64,000 bases of DNA from Arsenicibacter rosenii (GTDB lineage: Bacteria > Bacteroidota > Bacteroidia > Cytophagales > Spirosomataceae), in contig NZ_MORL01000002.1 of NCBI RefSeq assembly GCF_001870735.1, positions 124,001 through 188,000 of the forward strand, read 5' to 3'. The notes beneath the pieces are model-generated. The model did not search any database, had not been told where the DNA came from, and saw only the letters and a program-made list of their open reading frames with translations. Both the position numbers and the translations under genes were made by a program. Shown in pieces: positions 61,654 through 64,000 of the stretch (the first letter of the stretch is position 1; every line of letters starts with the position of its first letter).

Positions 61654-61717
61654 ACCACATAGCCCCATCAGAACACATAGCTGGTTGACGCTTTGTGTTT
61701 TGATAGGGCTATGTGGT
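61654..61717. repeat. ACCACATAG-type inverted repeat element, copy 2, between convergent genes
   Basis: 24-nt arms (61654-61677 and 61694-61717, outer ACCACATAGCCC) pair at 22 of 24 positions, loop 16 nt. The ACCACATAG end is shared with the element at 25082-25146. It separates the SUI1 gene and the convergent rsgA. Confidence 0.7.
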
Positions 61718-61738
61718 AAAAAATAGTAACGTTCTGAC

Positions 61739-62668
61739 TTACCGACGGTTATCCTCACCGCTCAGCATGCCCAGGTAACTCCAGTACCGGCTTTCGGCAA
61801 TGTCGCCCTCACCGACGGCGTCTTTCACCGCACAACCCGGTTCGTTGACGTGCAGGCAGTTGTTGAACCGGCATTGGTTAAGCAGCTCGCGCATTTCCGG
61901 AAAATAATGGCTGATTTCTTCTTTCTGCATATCGGCCAGTCCGAGCTCCTTGATACCGGGAGTGTCGATGATGAACGTGCCTGGCCCGAGCTCAAACATT
62001 TCGGCGAAGGTTGTGGTGTGCACCCCTTTATTGGCAAAGGTCGATACTTCACTTGTGCGCAGGTTGAGTTCCGGAGAAATGGCGTTAACCAGCGTCGATT
62101 TACCCACCCCCGAATGCCCCGACAGGAGGGTTACCTTATTGTCGAGCAAGGCCTTGAACGCATCGACACCTGTCCCTTCGAGGGCGGCGGTGATGAGGCA
62201 GTTGTAGCCGATCTTTTCGTAGAGATCAATGATTTCCTGCTGATAGGCCAGTCCTTCTTCGTTCAGGATGTCTGATTTGTTAAAGACAATCGTGGTCGGA
62301 ATCCGGAATGCTTCGGCCGTTACCAGAAAGCGGTCAATGAAGCCGAGCGATGTGCGGGGCATGGTCAGCGTAGCCAGCAAAACGGCCTGATCAATGTTGG
62401 CCGCCAGAATATGACCGTGTGCCGTTTTGTGCACAGACTGCCGGATAATGTAATTCTCCCGTGGCTCAATATCGATGATAATGGCCGTGTTTTCGATTTT
62501 ATCCTCTACCTCAAACTGCACGTGATCGCCGACCGCAATCGGATTCGTCACTTTGAGGCCCTTTATTTTAAACTTCCCTTTCAGACGGGCATTGTAGATA
62601 TGGCCGTCGTTATCCCTAACGTCGTACCACGAGCCCGTTGATCGTATGACTAAGCCTTGATGTGCCAA
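61739..62668 (-). CDS. rsgA: Ribosome small subunit-dependent GTPase RsgA
   Basis: 309 residues. OB-fold N-terminus, then circularly permuted GTPase: NKSD (G4) comes before GHSGVGKSTLVNAI (G1), then DTPGIKEL (G3). A zinc-binding C-terminus has CRFNNCLHVNEPGC. The start is a TTG (62666-62668; GLVIRSTGSWYD follows at once, like family N-termini). It helps 30S maturation. Minus strand, with Kdo transferase upstream 39 bp. Confidence 0.95.
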   Translation of the reverse strand: MAHQGLVIRSTGSWYDVRDNDGHIYNARLKGKFKIKGLKVTNPIAVGDHVQFEVEDKIENTAIIIDIEPRENYIIRQSVHKTAHGHILAANIDQAVLLATLTMPRTSLGFIDRFLVTAEAFRIPTTIVFNKSDILNEEGLAYQQEIIDLYEKIGYNCLITAALEGTGVDAFKALLDNKVTLLSGHSGVGKSTLVNAISPELNLRTSEVSTFANKGVHTTTFAEMFELGPGTFIIDTPGIKELGLADMQKEEISHYFPEMRELLNQCRFNNCLHVNEPGCAVKDAVGEGDIAESRYWSYLGMLSGEDNRR

Positions 62669-62707
62669 GCAGCAATGAGTTAAATTGAAATAAATCCGCC
62701 TGGTGGT

Positions 62708-63985
62708 TTACCGGCGGGCAGGCAATAGTTGGTTCACGATATGCATAACCTTGTCGGTTGCCCCAATGTTCCGCACCACATAACTGCGGCTGGTAGCCGA
62801 GGCCTTTTGCCGGGCAGGTTCGTCGGTATAAAGCCGCCCGAAGGCTGCTGCCAGCTCCTGCGTATTGCTGACCGAAACGGCCCCGCCTTCATCAATCAGG
62901 TCGATGGCTTCCTGAAATTTACGATAATTCGGCCCAAAGAACAACGGCATGCTGAATGTCGCCGCTTCCAGAATATTATGCAGCCCTTTGCCAAATGCGC
63001 CGCCGATGTATGCATACTGCCCGTATTGATACAGTGACGACAACATGCCGATGTTATCAATGATCAAGACATCCGCCGATGCCAGCTCTTGCGTATTGCC
63101 GGCGGTTATCTGCGAGTAACGCACGGCGGTTTTATGCAGGAGCTGCCGCCACTTTTCTATCTCATCGTCGTGAATTTCGTGAGGAGCGATGATCACCTTC
63201 AGCGGCTGCGTAAAGCCGTTCAGAAACGGTATCAGCACTTCCATGTCCTGCTGCCAGGCGCTGCCGACTACCAGTACCGGCACCGGATTTCCCGACGGAT
63301 CGAGCCGGAACGCGGCGGCTACCGGAATTTCCTTTTTCTGATCGGCAACTTGTTTCACGCGGTCAAAGCGCGTATCACCGGCCAGCGTTCTGCGGGTAAT
63401 GCCGATGCTGTCGAGCAGCCGGACCGAAACCTCATTTTGTACCAGAATGTGGTCGAAGTGGCGCAGCAGGGAGCGGTAAAAGCCGCCGTAGGATTTAAAA
63501 AATAACTGCCCCGGCCGGAATATGGTCGAAAACGAAATGACCGGAACCTGAGCGGCTCTGAGTTCATGCAGGTAATTGGCCCAGAACTCATACTTGATGA
63601 AGAAAGCAATCGCCGGATGAACGAGCTGCACAAACCGGCGGGCATTTGCGGGCGTATCCGACGGCAGATAAGCCACGATATCGGCTCCGGCGTAGTGTTT
63701 ACGCACCTCGTAGCCTGATGGCGAAAAAAACGTCAGCAGAATTTTGTAGGCAGGATATTGCTGCCGGAAGGCCTCGATAACAGGCCGTCCCTGCTCAAAC
63801 TCACCGAGGGAGGCCGCATGAAACCAGGCAACCGGAGCCGTATTGCCGGCCAGCGCCCCGGCCAGATGTTCGGACCAGTTGCGCCGTCCGTCGACCCATA
63901 ACTTTGCTTTAGGGTTCAGTGGGGCAATCAACTGCAGAAGTCCCTGATACAGATAGATAGATGTATGATAAAGTGCCGAAAACAA
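62708..63985 (-). CDS. waaA: 3-Deoxy-D-manno-octulosonic acid transferase (Kdo transferase)
   Basis: 425 residues, GT30 family. The start of the mature chain, NPKAKLWVDGRRNW, and WFHAASLGEFEQGRPVIEA are characteristic; GDTRFDRV and QDMEVLIPFLNGF follow in the donor-binding half, and APHEIHDDEIEKW near the end. An N-terminal membrane helix is present. It adds Kdo to lipid A, the first LPS core step. The start is TTG 63983-63985, with an in-frame TAA 13-15 bases upstream excluding a longer N-terminus. Complete within the window. Confidence 0.92.
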   Translation of the reverse strand: MFSALYHTSIYLYQGLLQLIAPLNPKAKLWVDGRRNWSEHLAGALAGNTAPVAWFHAASLGEFEQGRPVIEAFRQQYPAYKILLTFFSPSGYEVRKHYAGADIVAYLPSDTPANARRFVQLVHPAIAFFIKYEFWANYLHELRAAQVPVISFSTIFRPGQLFFKSYGGFYRSLLRHFDHILVQNEVSVRLLDSIGITRRTLAGDTRFDRVKQVADQKKEIPVAAAFRLDPSGNPVPVLVVGSAWQQDMEVLIPFLNGFTQPLKVIIAPHEIHDDEIEKWRQLLHKTAVRYSQITAGNTQELASADVLIIDNIGMLSSLYQYGQYAYIGGAFGKGLHNILEAATFSMPLFFGPNYRKFQEAIDLIDEGGAVSVSNTQELAAAFGRLYTDEPARQKASATSRSYVVRNIGATDKVMHIVNQLLPARR

Positions 63986-64000
63986 GCCGGAGGTCGTTTA

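Overview
The window looks like a chromosome segment of a fairly GC-rich Bacteroidota species of the Cytophagales, most like Spirosomataceae (Spirosoma and relatives). The signs are PorP/SprF plus a type-B C-terminal-domain adhesin of the type IX secretion system, a fused CcoNO cbb3 oxidase, promoters of the Bacteroidota type (TTG-N19-TAnnTTTG) and many Bacteroidota-specific hypothetical families. The species assignment is inference from memory of protein families. No phage, insertion sequence, CRISPR array or rRNA was seen.

Layout. 1-3650: end of cysM, an OPT-family transporter and nrdB. 3986-4798: a family 2 glycosyltransferase. 4848-11041: a cbb3 oxidase operon on the minus strand (ccoS, fused ccoNO, ccoQ-ccoP fusion, ccoG, fixH-like, TauE/SafE-like). 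11157-13509: small hypothetical, lipoprotein and glycine-zipper genes. 13773-16487: a P2-type cation ATPase. 16655-19649: two membrane or metal-binding hypothetical proteins. 19702-24881: a flavinylation locus, with ApbE convergent to a PepSY/flavodoxin-reductase, a DUF2271 protein with a TGAS site and an ankyrin protein. 25241-30146: a cell-wall peptide locus (NlpC/P60, serine hydrolase, PLP aminotransferase-fold enzyme, dipeptide epimerase). 30292-32621: a GlmU-like nucleotidyltransferase and holB. 33003-34430: a RimK-type ligase with its retropepsin-like partner. 34495-35836: an SDR and a hypothetical. 35905-41380: divergent PorP/SprF and a 1402-residue T9SS cargo. 41510-46405: ruvB, an ArsR regulator, an EamA transporter, der and era. 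46557-47121: initiator tRNA followed by a homing-endonuclease-like gene broken by one amber codon. 47188-51966: an OmpA lipoprotein, two MDR-type dehydrogenases, an aquaporin and a 2OG oxygenase. 51969-56814: nuoK, nuoJ, nuoI with a very long repeat tail, and a fused 2-oxoacid dehydrogenase E1. 57134-63985: a DUF1573 protein, an SPFH protein, an alpha/beta hydrolase, an APC permease, a SUI1-like factor, rsgA and a Kdo transferase.

Most interesting points. (1) A free-standing gene resembling the tRNA-fMet group I intron endonuclease I-Ssp6803I lies 63 bp after an intronless initiator tRNA gene and carries an in-frame TAG. (2) A compact covalent-flavin electron-transfer locus has a visible candidate flavinylation site. 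(3) NuoI has a roughly 300-residue Pro/Lys/Glu tail with six KPAFRPT repeats. (4) An AT-rich module sits inside the T9SS adhesin gene. (5) Long perfect inverted repeats sit between convergent gene ends, and two terminator T-tracts touch the next start codon.

Limits: everything is read by eye from sequence. Family names rest on recognised motifs and memory, with no database search. Start codons were moved where the longest open frame clearly overran the family's usual N-terminus.
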